From assembly GCF_001424755.1 (NCBI RefSeq), contig NZ_LMRF01000001.1:970328-1034327 (forward strand): a stretch of DNA of 64,000 nucleotides, written 5' to 3'. This DNA is from Marmoricola sp. Leaf446. GTDB lineage: Bacteria > Actinomycetota > Actinomycetes > Propionibacteriales > Nocardioidaceae. Position numbers and translations under genes: made by a program. The number at the start of each line of letters is the position of its first letter. The stretch's first letter is position 1. Under the pieces are notes generated by a model. It searched no databases. It was not told the origin of the DNA and saw only the letters and a list, made by a program, of their open reading frames with translations. Below are positions 39,374 to 48,396 of this stretch, piece after piece.

Positions 39374-40366
39374 TCAGTCCATCGTCACGTAGTCGGGACC
39401 GCTGTAGCGGCCGGTGGTCAGCTTGGTGCGCTGCATCAGCAGGTCGTCGAGCAGGCTGGAGGCGCCGAAGCGGAACCAGTCGGGGTCCAGCCAGTCGGGG
39501 CCGGCGACCTCGTTGACCATCACGAGGTGCTTGACCGCGTCCTTGGTGGTGCGGATGCCGCCGGCGGGCTTGACGCCCACCTGCTGGCCGGTGGCGAGGC
39601 GGTAGTCGCGCACCGCCTCGAGCATCACCAGCGTCACCGGGAGGGTGGCCGCGGGCTGCACCTTGCCGGTCGAGGTCTTGATGAAGTGGGCTCCGGCCAT
39701 CATCGCCAGCCAGCTGGCCCGGCGTACGTTGTCGTAGGTCTGGAGCTCGCCGGTCTCGAGGATCACCTTGAGGTGGGCGCTCTGCCCGTTCGGCAGGGCG
39801 CAGGCCTCCTTGACCGCCACGATCTCGTCGTGGACGTCGAGGTAGCGGCCGGTGAGGAACGCGCCGCGGTCGATGACCATGTCGATCTCGTCGGCCCCGG
39901 CCTCGACGGCGTCACGGGTGTCGGCCAGCTTGACGTCGAGCGCGGCGCGGCCGCTCGGGAAGGCGGTCGCGACCGACGCGACGTGCACGCCGGAGCCCCT
40001 GAGGGCGTCGACGGCGTGGGGGACCATGTCGGGGTAGACGCACACCGCCGCGGTCGCGGGGCAGGTGGGATCGGTGGGGTCGGGCCGCTGGGCCTTGGCC
40101 GACAGCGCGCGGACCTTGCCGCGGGTGTCCGAGCCCTCCAGCGTGGTCAGGTCGACCATCGAGATGGCGAGGTCGACGGCGTACGCCTTGGAGGCGGCCT
40201 TGATCGAGCGGGTGCCGAGGCCGGCGGCACGCTGCTCGGCACCGACCTGGTCGACCCCGGGGAGGCCGTGCAGGAAGCGGCGCAGCGCGGCGTCGGAGGA
40301 CGTGGCGTCGAGCAGCGGGGCCGGTGCGGCCGCAGCCAGGTCGGCCGGGGCGTCCGTGGGAGTCAC
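39374..40366 (-). CDS. deoC: Deoxyribose-phosphate aldolase
   Basis: The 330-residue class I aldolase splits 2-deoxyribose-5-phosphate to glyceraldehyde-3-phosphate and acetaldehyde. The Schiff-base lysine is in HLKVILETGEL and the second active-site lysine in HFIKTSTGKVQP. This long form has ~60 extra N-terminal residues relative to E. coli DeoC. The GTG start is 6 nt after TACGAT (40378-40373), implying a leaderless mRNA. It heads deoC-ALDH-ALDH-like-kinase and completes the path that starts with cdd and deoA. Confidence 0.94.
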   Translation of the reverse strand: MTPTDAPADLAAAAPAPLLDATSSDAALRRFLHGLPGVDQVGAEQRAAGLGTRSIKAASKAYAVDLAISMVDLTTLEGSDTRGKVRALSAKAQRPDPTDPTCPATAAVCVYPDMVPHAVDALRGSGVHVASVATAFPSGRAALDVKLADTRDAVEAGADEIDMVIDRGAFLTGRYLDVHDEIVAVKEACALPNGQSAHLKVILETGELQTYDNVRRASWLAMMAGAHFIKTSTGKVQPAATLPVTLVMLEAVRDYRLATGQQVGVKPAGGIRTTKDAVKHLVMVNEVAGPDWLDPDWFRFGASSLLDDLLMQRTKLTTGRYSGPDYVTMD

Positions 40367-40454
40367 CGAGCGATCGTAGGTGAGGCCAGACCCGGGCGCA
40401 CATCGGTGGTGGCCCGGGTCCGGCGTCAGGGGGCGGGGTGTCCCGCGGGGAGGG

Positions 40455-40898
40455 TCAGCCCTCGAGCGACGCGTCCAGCGTGATCTCGACGCCGGTCAGC
40501 GCCTTGCTCACGGGGCAGCCGGCCTTGGCGTCCTGCGCGGCCTTCTCGAAGCCCGCGGCGTCGAGGCCCTCGACCTCACCGACGACGGTGAGCTTGATGC
40601 CGGTCAGCTTGAAGCCGCCGTCGGCCTTGTCCGGGCCGAGCGAGACCTCGGCGGTCACGTCGAGCGACTGCGGGGTGCCGCCGGCCTCGGCGATCAGCGC
40701 GGAGAGCTGCATGGCGTAGCAGGACGAGTGCGCCGCGGCGATGAGCTCCTCGGGGCTGGTGGTGCCCCCGGCCTCGTCGGCCGCGCGCTTGGGGAAGGAG
40801 ACGTCGTAGGTGCCGACCTTGGAGCTGCTGAGCTCGACCTGGCCCGAGCCCTCCTGCAGCGAGCCGTTCCAGGCGGTGCGAGCGGTACGAGTGGGCAT
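40455..40898 (-). CDS. osmC: OsmC-type peroxidase
   Basis: The 147-residue OsmC/Ohr-family thiol peroxidase has the two reactive cysteines C60 (in AAAHSSCYAMQ) and C128 (in KAGCPVSKA). The sequence is of the OsmC branch (MPTRTARTAWNGSLQEGSGQVELSS). It reduces organic hydroperoxides. The ATG at 40898 has an AAGGAGAG ribosome-binding site 6-7 nt upstream. It is divergent from an OhrR-like MarR regulator, with palindromic TTGTGCACAA sequence between the genes, suggesting peroxide-controlled expression. Confidence 0.92.
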   Translation of the reverse strand: MPTRTARTAWNGSLQEGSGQVELSSSKVGTYDVSFPKRAADEAGGTTSPEELIAAAHSSCYAMQLSALIAEAGGTPQSLDVTAEVSLGPDKADGGFKLTGIKLTVVGEVEGLDAAGFEKAAQDAKAGCPVSKALTGVEITLDASLEG

Positions 40899-40934
40899 GG
40901 TGCTCTCCTTCGGGTCGGGGATGAGGTCCCGTGC

Positions 40935-40986
40935 ACTTGTCTTGTGCACAAGATAATCGTAGGCACGTTAAGATGGGCGCACAAGT
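40935..40986. promoter_or_regulatory. Candidate OhrR operator region between osmC and the marR gene
   Basis: The region holds ACTTGT (40935-40940), directly followed by the perfect palindrome CTTGTGCACAAG (40941-40952), and a further GCACAAGT at 40979-40986. The AT content is clearly higher than the surroundings. Repeated CTTGT/ACAAG half-sites between a peroxidase gene and an OhrR-like regulator gene suggest autoregulated operators. Confidence 0.6.
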
Positions 40987-41020
40987 AGTTCAGCGGAAAA
41001 CTTTCTCCACGGAGGTCTTC

Positions 41021-41491
41021 ATGAGCGTGACGACCGGCGACGCACAGGTGCGCGGCCTCGACGAGCTGCTGTGCTTCGACCTGTACGCCGCGTCGCGCGC
41101 GGTCACGGCGTTCTACCGGCCGCTGCTCGACGAGCTGGGCCTGACCTACCCGCAGTACCTCGTGCTCGTGGCGCTGCCCGCCGAGGGCGCGGTGGCGGTG
41201 AAGCAGATCGGCCACGACCTCGAGCTCGACCACGGCACGCTCACCCCGTTGCTGCGGCGCATGGAGCAGGCCGGGCTGCTGACCCGGCGTCGCAGCACCG
41301 CCGACGAGCGCCGGGTCGAGGTGGCGCTGACCCCGGAGGGCCGCCGGTTGCGGCTGCGGTTCGACGACGTGCAGTGCAAGGTCGGCGACGCGGTCGGCCT
41401 CGACGACGCGGAGTTCCGGGCCCTGCAGGCCTCCCTGGTGCGGCTGACCCGCGCCGTTCGTCGTGCCGCGGAACCGCCCGCGCGAGGTTAG
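41021..41491 (+). CDS. ohrR: MarR family regulator, OhrR-like
   Basis: The 156-residue winged-helix repressor carries the peroxide-sensing Cys of OhrR (C18 in LDELLCFDLYAASRAVTAFYRPLLDELGLTYPQYLVLVAL). The winged helix is at about 50-110 (VKQIGHDLELDHGTLTPLLRRMEQAGLLTRRR). It should repress osmC and itself until oxidised by organic peroxide. The ATG at 41021 has GGAGG 7-8 nt upstream. Its stop lies inside a 28-bp palindrome that precedes the acyl-CoA dehydrogenase gene. Confidence 0.87.
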   Translation: MSVTTGDAQVRGLDELLCFDLYAASRAVTAFYRPLLDELGLTYPQYLVLVALPAEGAVAVKQIGHDLELDHGTLTPLLRRMEQAGLLTRRRSTADERRVEVALTPEGRRLRLRFDDVQCKVGDAVGLDDAEFRALQASLVRLTRAVRRAAEPPARG

Positions 41492-41508
41492 CGATCGCTA
41501 ACCTCGCG
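41481..41508. promoter_or_regulatory. 28-bp perfect palindrome, probable operator/terminator
   Basis: The core reads GGTTAGCGATCGCTAACC and extends to 14 bp on each side. It covers the marR stop codon (41489-41491) and ends 4 bp before a TACGAT -10 element at 41513-41518. Even symmetry without a loop and its position in the spacer region suggest a TetR-type operator controlling the acyl-CoA dehydrogenase gene, though it could also fold as an RNA hairpin. Confidence 0.6.
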
Positions 41509-41525
41509 GGGCTACGATGCCCCGC

Positions 41526-42698
41526 ATGACCTTCGAGCTCTCCGAGGACCACGAGTCGTTCCGTCGCGTCGTGCGTGACTTCGCCGAGAAGGAGATCGCC
41601 CCCCACGCCGCGCAGTGGGACCGCGACCACCACTTCCCGGTCGACGTGGTGGCCTCGATGGGGCAGCTCGGGCTGTTCGGCCTGACCGCTCCGGAGGAGT
41701 TCGGCGGCGCGGGCGAGGACGGCGACTTCACCTCGCTGTGCGTGGCGATCGAGGAGATCGGCCGCGTGGACCAGTCGCTCGGCATCACGCTCCAGGCGGG
41801 CGTCGGACTCGGCATCAACCCGCTCCTGGAGTACGGCACCCAGGCCCAGAAGGAGCGCTGGCTGCCCGACCTCGTCGCCGGCACCGCGCTCGCCGGCTTC
41901 GGGCTGACCGAGCCCGGCGCGGGCTCCGACGCCGGCGCCACCCGCACCAGGGCCGAGCTCGACGGCGGCGAGTGGGTCGTCAACGGCGCCAAGCAGTTCA
42001 TCACCAACTCCGGCTCCTCGGTCACCAGTGTGGTCACCGTGACCGCCCGCACCGGCGAGCGGCCCGACGGCCGTCCGGAGATCTCGGCGATCATGCTGCC
42101 CAGCGGCACGCCCGGCTTCACCGCCGAGAAGGCCTGCGACAAGCTCGGCTGGCACGCTTCGGACACCCACCCGCTGTCCTTCGCCGACGCCCGCGTGCCC
42201 GAGGACCACCTGCTCGGCGAGCGGGGCCGCGGCTACGCGCAGTTCCTCGCCACCCTCGACGACGGCCGCGTCGCCATCTCGGCGCTCTCGGTCGGCTGCA
42301 TCCAGGCCTGCCTCGACATGGCGCTGGCCTACGCGGGGGAGCGCCAGACCTTCGGCGGCCCGATCGGCCGCAAGCAGGGCGTCGCCTTCCAGATCGCCGA
42401 CCTCGAGGTGATGCTCCACGCCAGCCGCGGCCTGACCTACCGCGCCGCGGCCCTCAAGGACGCCGGCGCCCCGATGAAGCAGTTCAAGCAGGCGGCGGCC
42501 GTCGCCAAGCTCTACTCCACCGAGTCGGCCGTCACCGCCACCCGGATCGCCACGCAGGTCTTCGGCGGCTACGGCTTCATGGAGGAGTACCCCGTCGCCC
42601 GCTTCTACCGGGACGCCAAGGTCCTCGAGATCGGCGAGGGGACCTCCGAGGTGCAGCGGATGCTGATCGCGCGAGGGCTGGGGCTCCCGGTCGAGTAG
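41526..42698 (+). CDS. Acyl-CoA dehydrogenase
   Basis: The ~390-residue flavoprotein oxidises acyl-CoA to enoyl-CoA. Signatures: LAGFGLTEPGAGSDAGATRT near 127, KQFITNSGSS near 157, the C-terminal RQTFGGPIGRKQGVAFQIADLEVML near 274, and the catalytic Glu in KVLEIGEGTSEVQRMLIARGL near 367. An ATG at 41517 is in frame but overlaps the TACGAT -10 element, so the ATG at 41526, 7 nt after it, is the likely leaderless start. The upstream palindrome suggests repression by a TetR regulator. It is followed by a non-coding repeat array. Confidence 0.93.
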   Translation: MTFELSEDHESFRRVVRDFAEKEIAPHAAQWDRDHHFPVDVVASMGQLGLFGLTAPEEFGGAGEDGDFTSLCVAIEEIGRVDQSLGITLQAGVGLGINPLLEYGTQAQKERWLPDLVAGTALAGFGLTEPGAGSDAGATRTRAELDGGEWVVNGAKQFITNSGSSVTSVVTVTARTGERPDGRPEISAIMLPSGTPGFTAEKACDKLGWHASDTHPLSFADARVPEDHLLGERGRGYAQFLATLDDGRVAISALSVGCIQACLDMALAYAGERQTFGGPIGRKQGVAFQIADLEVMLHASRGLTYRAAALKDAGAPMKQFKQAAAVAKLYSTESAVTATRIATQVFGGYGFMEEYPVARFYRDAKVLEIGEGTSEVQRMLIARGLGLPVE

Positions 42699-42809
42699 GG
42701 GGTCGAGCTCCCCGGCGCGCTCGTCCGCCCGGACTTGGACGGGTCGGGGGTTGGTGGGCTGCTGGGGCCCGGTCGTCCACGTGCGTCGTCCGCTCGCGGG
42801 GCGGCGTAC

Positions 42810-43402
42810 GTCCGATGACGCTGGGGCGGCGGGGGCGGCGATCGGCGTACGACGTGTCGGTGGGGCGTGTGCGTCCTCGACCGGCCGTGTAGGCGACGCT
42901 GTTGTCCCACTCACGGGCAGTTTCACCGGCCAGCCGGGGAAACTGCCCCCCGAGCTGTCCGTACGCCGACCCGCGGGCCTGCCGGGTCGGCGTACGTCGG
43001 ACGAGTGCCGCGTCAGCGTCGCGCCGGGGGCCGTGCGACGACGCTGGTGTAGCAGTGGCGGGGCATCGGTCGACGTACGGCATCTCGGTGGGACGTGTGC
43101 GTCGCCGACCGGCCCTGTCGACGACCCTGCGTCCCACTCGCGGGCAGTTTCACCGGCCAGCCGGGGAAACTGCCCAGCCGAGTTGTCCGTGCGCCGACCC
43201 GCTGACCGGCTGGTTCGGCGTACGTCCGACGAGTGCCACGTCAGCGTCGCGCCGGGGACCCTGCGACGACGCTGGTGTGGCAGTGGAGGGCAACGGCCGA
43301 CGTACGGCATCTCACTGGCAGGTGAGCGTCCTCGACCGGACCTGTCGACGACCCTGGCGTCCCACTCACGGGCAGTTTCACCGGCCAGCCGGGGAAACTG
43401 CC
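42810..43402. repeat. Tandem array of ~228-bp non-coding units, each with a conserved hairpin
   Basis: The gap of 708 bp between the acyl-CoA dehydrogenase and maf is mostly this array. A 32-nt hairpin (GGCAGTTTC, then ACCGGCCAGCCGGG, then GAAACTGCC) occurs identically at 42916-42947, 43143-43174 and 43371-43402, i.e. spacings of 227 and 228 bp. The two full units between them are about 85% alike by eye, and a partial unit precedes the first hairpin. Each unit also has a second inverted repeat (GCCGACC/GGTCGGC region). The 111 bp from 42699 to 42809 show no clear feature. The period is not a constant multiple of three, so the array is not protein-coding. Confidence 0.85.
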
Positions 43403-43406
43403 CTCG

Positions 43407-44012
43407 TCACCCCGGAGCAGACCAGAAGTCCGTCCAGGTGAAGCCGAGCTCGTCGAACATCAGGCGCAGGAGGGGGAGGCTGATGCCGACGACGTTGTGA
43501 GGGTCGCCGGTGACGCCGGAGACGAAGGCGCCGCCGAGGCCGTCGAGGGTGAAGGCGCCGGCGACGGCGAGGGGCTCGCCGGTGGCGACGTACGCCGCGA
43601 TCTCCTCGTCGGTGACGTGGGCGAAGCGCACCTGGGTGGCCGTCGACCGGGCCAGCCAGACCTCGCGGTGGGTGTCGATGACGCAGTGGCCGGTGTGCAG
43701 GACGCCGGAGCGGCCGCGCATCTGCTGCCAGCGGCGGGTGGCCTCGGCCTCGGTGCCGGGCTTGCCCAGGATCTCGCCGTCGATGGAGAGCACGGAGTCG
43801 CAGCCGATGACCAGGGCGCGCTTCTCGTGCGAGGCGACCGCGACGGCCTTGAGCTGGGCCAGGCGCATCGTGAAGTCGGCCGGGCCGGTCTTGGGCACGG
43901 AGTCCTCGTCGACGCCGCTGACCACGACCTCGGGCGACAGCCCGGCGTCGCGGAGCGTCTTCAGCCGCGCCGGGGAGGCGGAGGCGAGGACGAGCTTGGG
44001 GACGCGGGCCAC
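43407..44012 (-). CDS. maf: Maf family nucleotide pyrophosphatase
   Basis: The 201-residue protein hydrolyses non-canonical or modified nucleoside triphosphates. It starts LVLASASPARLKTLRDAGLSPEVVVSGVDED, has VIGCDSVLSIDGEILGKPG near 67-86 and the VAGAFTLDGLGGAFVSGVTGDPHNVVGISLPLL region near 148-181, all Maf hallmarks. Its stop lies 5 bp from the third hairpin of the repeat array, which may serve as its terminator. It follows accE with 1 bp between them, so it is the end of the pccB-accE-maf operon. Confidence 0.93.
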   Translation of the reverse strand: MARVPKLVLASASPARLKTLRDAGLSPEVVVSGVDEDSVPKTGPADFTMRLAQLKAVAVASHEKRALVIGCDSVLSIDGEILGKPGTEAEATRRWQQMRGRSGVLHTGHCVIDTHREVWLARSTATQVRFAHVTDEEIAAYVATGEPLAVAGAFTLDGLGGAFVSGVTGDPHNVVGISLPLLRLMFDELGFTWTDFWSAPG

Positions 44013-44013
44013 G

Positions 44014-44378
44014 TCAGCGGGCGCTGGCGCGCCAGGCGCCGGGTCCGTGGCGGTGCGGACCGCGCACCAGGCGGTGGCGGGCCGACCACTCCGAACGGGG
44101 TGCGGGGGAGTCGGACGCGCCGCCCGACCCGGCGGCCGCGACGACCGCGACCAGGGCCGCGAGCTCCTCGGGCGAGGGGTTGCCGGACACGACGCGCAGG
44201 AGCGGCGTGGTCTCGACGGGCTCGACCGACGAGCCCGGCGACCCGGGCTCGACCGACGAGCCGGATGACCCGGGCTCGACCGACGAGCCGGATGACCCGG
44301 GCTCGACCGACGAGCCCGACGAGCCCGACGACCTGGGCCCGACCGACGAGCGCGACCCCGACGACACCGACGACCCGC

Positions 44379-44382
<4 letters not shown>
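44014..44382 (-). CDS. accE: Acyl-CoA carboxylase epsilon subunit with repetitive N terminus
   Basis: The C-terminal ~65 residues ([28 protein letters not shown], ending [26 protein letters not shown]) match the small epsilon subunit that stabilises actinobacterial acyl-CoA carboxylases. The N-terminal ~55 residues are low complexity: four copies of a nine-residue [13 protein letters not shown] unit plus Gly/Ser-rich text, encoded by 27-bp tandem repeats. The GTG start overlaps the pccB stop by 4 nt. The epsilon fold is usually under 90 residues, so the repeats are an add-on, probably a flexible linker. Confidence 0.85.
44221..44328. repeat. Four 27-bp tandem repeats within accE
   Basis: Units begin CTCGACCGACGAGCC at 44221, 44248, 44275 and 44302 on the plus strand, each encoding nine residues on the minus strand. 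The second and third are nearly identical. The period of 27 preserves the reading frame, so copy-number change would only lengthen the linker. Confidence 0.85.
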
Positions 44383-46007
<1,625 letters not shown>

Positions 46008-46078
46008 CGTCGGGCTCCTCGTGGGTCGTCGCGGCCGTGTCCTGGCCAGCCTCGCGTGCGTGCGCCAATCTAGACGGC

Positions 46079-46879
46079 ATGAACGCCGAGCAGCCACGCC
46101 GCCCACCCCTCGACGCGGCCGCCGTGGGCGCCACCGGCCGCTGGCGGGTGGAGGTGGTGGAGAGCTCCGGGTCGACCAACGCCGACGTCGCGCAGCGGTA
46201 CGCCGCGGGCGAGGCCGAGGGACTGGTGCTGGTGGCCGAGCACCAGACCGCGGGCCGCGGCCGGCTCGGGCGCGAGTGGGTCAGCCCGGCCCGCAGCTCG
46301 CTGACGGTGTCCTTCCTGCTCGTGCCCGCCGCCGACGTCGCCCCCGTCCGGTGGGGCTGGCTGCCGCTGGCGACCGGGCTGGCCACCGCGGCCGCCGTAC
46401 GCCGCACGACGGGGGTCGACGTGGCGCTGAAGTGGCCCAACGACGTGCTCGCCGACGACGGTCGCAAGCTCGGCGGCATCCTGCTCGAGCGGGTCGACCG
46501 CGACGGCACGCCCGCCGCCGTGATCGGGATCGGCCTGAACTGCACCCAGACGGCCGACGAGCTGCCCGTGCCCGAGGCGACCTCGCTCGCGCTGGCCGGA
46601 GCCGCCGACGTCGACCGGGCCACGGTGCTGGGCGCGCTGGTCGAGGAGCTCGACGGGCTGCTGGAGGGGTGGGCCGGGGGCGAGGACCTGCGGGCGGCGT
46701 ACGTCGGGGAGTGCTCGACCCTCGGTCGGGAGGTGCGCGTCACCGTGCCGGGCGGGGAGGTGCTGGGCGAGGCCGTCGACGTCGACGCGGACGGCCAGCT
46801 GGTGGTCCGCACCGCCTCGGGCGAGCAGCACCTGGGCGCCGGGGACGTGGTCCACGTCCGCCCCACCGACGCCTCGTGA
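46079..46879 (+). CDS. birA: Biotin-[acetyl-CoA-carboxylase] ligase
   Basis: The 266-residue enzyme activates biotin and attaches it to carboxylase carrier lysines. It has [46 protein letters not shown] (about 26-71) with the GRGR biotinyl-AMP loop, [22 protein letters not shown] near 118 and a C-terminal SH3-like segment ([29 protein letters not shown]). It lacks the DNA-binding winged helix of E. coli BirA, so it is a class I, non-regulatory ligase. It is divergent from pccB, whose partner alpha subunit it should biotinylate. Confidence 0.94.
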   Translation: MNAEQPRRPPLDAAAVGATGRWRVEVVESSGSTNADVAQRYAAGEAEGLVLVAEHQTAGRGRLGREWVSPARSSLTVSFLLVPAADVAPVRWGWLPLATGLATAAAVRRTTGVDVALKWPNDVLADDGRKLGGILLERVDRDGTPAAVIGIGLNCTQTADELPVPEATSLALAGAADVDRATVLGALVEELDGLLEGWAGGEDLRAAYVGECSTLGREVRVTVPGGEVLGEAVDVDADGQLVVRTASGEQHLGAGDVVHVRPTDAS

Positions 46880-46934
46880 CGGGAGCGCGCCGCAAGCCCC
46901 CCGAGGCCCCCCACGGCGGTGGCATGATCGCGCT

Positions 46935-47435
46935 GTGGTGATCTCCTCCAAGCTCCTCGACGACGGCGAGCGGGTCCTCGTGGGCACCCGCACCCACGTC
47001 AAGGCGCTGCTGCTCCCCGCGCTGGTGCTGGTCGTGGTGGCGGGCCTGGCGGGGTTCCTGAGCACCCTGCCCAGCGGCGAGCGTGCCGGCACCTGGCGCC
47101 TGGTGATCTGGGTCGTGGCGCTGCTGGTGGTGCTGTGGCGGAGCGTGCTGCCCTTCTTGCGCTGGCTCTCGACGACCTACGTCTTCACCGACCGGCGGCT
47201 GATCACCCGCACCGGGCTGCTGACCCGCACCGGCCACGACATCCAGCTCAACCGGATCAGCGACATCACCTACGAGAAGGGCTTGCTCGACCGGGCCCTG
47301 GGCTGCGGCACGCTGGTCATCTCCGACGCCAGCGAGATGGGGATCCGGCTGCCCGACATCCCCCGGGTCGAGCAGACCCAGCTCGCCGTCAGCCGGCAGC
47401 TCTACCGCTCCTCGAGGCCGCATGACGACGCCTGA
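46935..47435 (+). CDS. Membrane protein with bacterial PH domain
   Basis: The 166-residue protein has two transmembrane helices (about residues 25-43 and 56-75) followed by a bacterial pleckstrin-homology-like (bPH2/YdbS) domain: STTYVFTDRRLITRTGLLTRTGHDIQLNRISDITYEKGLLDRALGCGTLVISDAS. Family members are envelope proteins of unknown function, sometimes linked to stress. The GTG start gives VISSKLLDDGERVL, a usual beginning. It follows birA by 55 bp and overlaps the adenylate cyclase start by 14 bp, so the two genes are co-transcribed. Confidence 0.85.
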   Translation: MVISSKLLDDGERVLVGTRTHVKALLLPALVLVVVAGLAGFLSTLPSGERAGTWRLVIWVVALLVVLWRSVLPFLRWLSTTYVFTDRRLITRTGLLTRTGHDIQLNRISDITYEKGLLDRALGCGTLVISDASEMGIRLPDIPRVEQTQLAVSRQLYRSSRPHDDA

Positions 47436-48378
47436 GGACCTCGAGCGCGCGATCCTCGGCGCCGTCCCCGGACTCACCGGCGAGGAGATCTCGGCGCGCG
47501 CGGGCCTGACCCGCGAGCAGTCGCAGCGGCTCTGGCGGGCGCTGGGGTTCCCCGAGGCCGGGGGCAGCGCGGCGTTCGGCGCCGCCGACGAGGAGGCGCT
47601 GCACCGGGTCGCCTCGATCCTGGGGGAGGGCAGCATCGACTTCGAGACGGTGCTGCGGATGACGCGCGCCCTGGGGCAGACCATGGACCGGCTGGCCGAG
47701 TGGGAGGTGGCGACCATGGCCACCGCGCTGGAGCGCCACGAGGGCGAGGAGCCCCGCACCGAGGAGGCGCTGCGGCTGATCCGGGACATCGGGCCCGACT
47801 TCGAGGCGCTGCTCGCCTACGTCTGGCGCCGCCACCTCGTGGCCGCGGTCGCCCGCGTCGAGTCCGTCGAGGCCGCCGACGAGCAGGTCGCCGAGGCCAC
47901 GGTCGGGTTCGCCGACCTCGTCAGCTTCAGCGCGCTGACCAACCGGCTCCGCGACGACGAGATCGGCGACCTCGTCGAGGTCTTCGAGGGCCGCAGCCAC
48001 GACGTCGTCTCGCGCTGGCGCGGTCGGGTGGTCAAGACCCTCGGCGACTCGGTGCTCTTCATCGCCCCGACGCCCAGCGACGCGGTGGAGATCGCGTGGG
48101 ACATCGTCAAGGTCATCGGCGGCGACAAGCGGCTGCCCGACGTGCGCGTCGGCCTGGTCACCGGCTCGGTGGTGATGCGGATGGGCGACGTCTACGGCCC
48201 CGCGGTCAACCTGGCCGCGCGGCTCACCGGGGTGGCGCGCCGCAACCGGGTGATCACCGACGTGCACACCGCCTCGGTGCTGCCGACGGACCGCTTCGAG
48301 ATGCGCACGCTGCCCGCGCGACCGGTGCGGGGCTTCGGCGACCTGCAGCCCGTCGCCGTACGCCGCAGCCCGGCCTGA
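47422..48378 (+). CDS. Class III adenylate cyclase with N-terminal regulatory domain
   Basis: The 318-residue soluble protein has an N-terminal adenylate-cyclase regulatory domain (about 1-120, helical; resembles the autoinhibitory part of mycobacterial Rv1264) and a C-terminal class III cyclase domain. Metal-binding Asps are in VGFADLVSFS and KTLGDSVLF. Lys of VVKTLGDS and Asp of DVYGPAVNLAARL match the adenine-specifying pair, and Asn/Arg of NLAARL the transition-state pair. It should make cAMP from ATP, possibly in response to pH (known for Rv1264, inference here). The ATG overlaps the PH-domain gene. Confidence 0.9.
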   Translation: MTTPEDLERAILGAVPGLTGEEISARAGLTREQSQRLWRALGFPEAGGSAAFGAADEEALHRVASILGEGSIDFETVLRMTRALGQTMDRLAEWEVATMATALERHEGEEPRTEEALRLIRDIGPDFEALLAYVWRRHLVAAVARVESVEAADEQVAEATVGFADLVSFSALTNRLRDDEIGDLVEVFEGRSHDVVSRWRGRVVKTLGDSVLFIAPTPSDAVEIAWDIVKVIGGDKRLPDVRVGLVTGSVVMRMGDVYGPAVNLAARLTGVARRNRVITDVHTASVLPTDRFEMRTLPARPVRGFGDLQPVAVRRSPA

Positions 48379-48396
48379 CCAGGCCCGCCGAGCACC

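Noticed and set aside
41517..41525. ATG at 41517 as start of the acyl-CoA dehydrogenase
   Set aside because: It lies inside the TACGAT -10 element; the in-frame ATG at 41526 has the leaderless spacing and gives the usual N terminus.
41241..43310. Long minus-strand frame covering the repeat array and the acyl-CoA dehydrogenase
   Set aside because: The repeated 'QFPRLAGETA'-like peptide arises from the hairpin units; the 227/228-bp period shifts frame and the rest is antisense to a clear gene.
42916..43402. CRISPR-like array (identical 32-nt repeats)
   Set aside because: The repeats are 227-228 bp apart, the 'spacers' are similar to each other rather than unique, and no cas gene is present.
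42751..43500. Plus-strand frame through the tandem repeats
   Set aside because: No ribosome-binding site, low-complexity Arg/Ser/Pro composition, and frame not preserved between units.
46935..48378. CBASS-type defence system
   Set aside because: The cyclase is a class III adenylate cyclase, not a CD-NTase, and no HORMA, E1/E2 or nucleotide-activated effector is adjacent.
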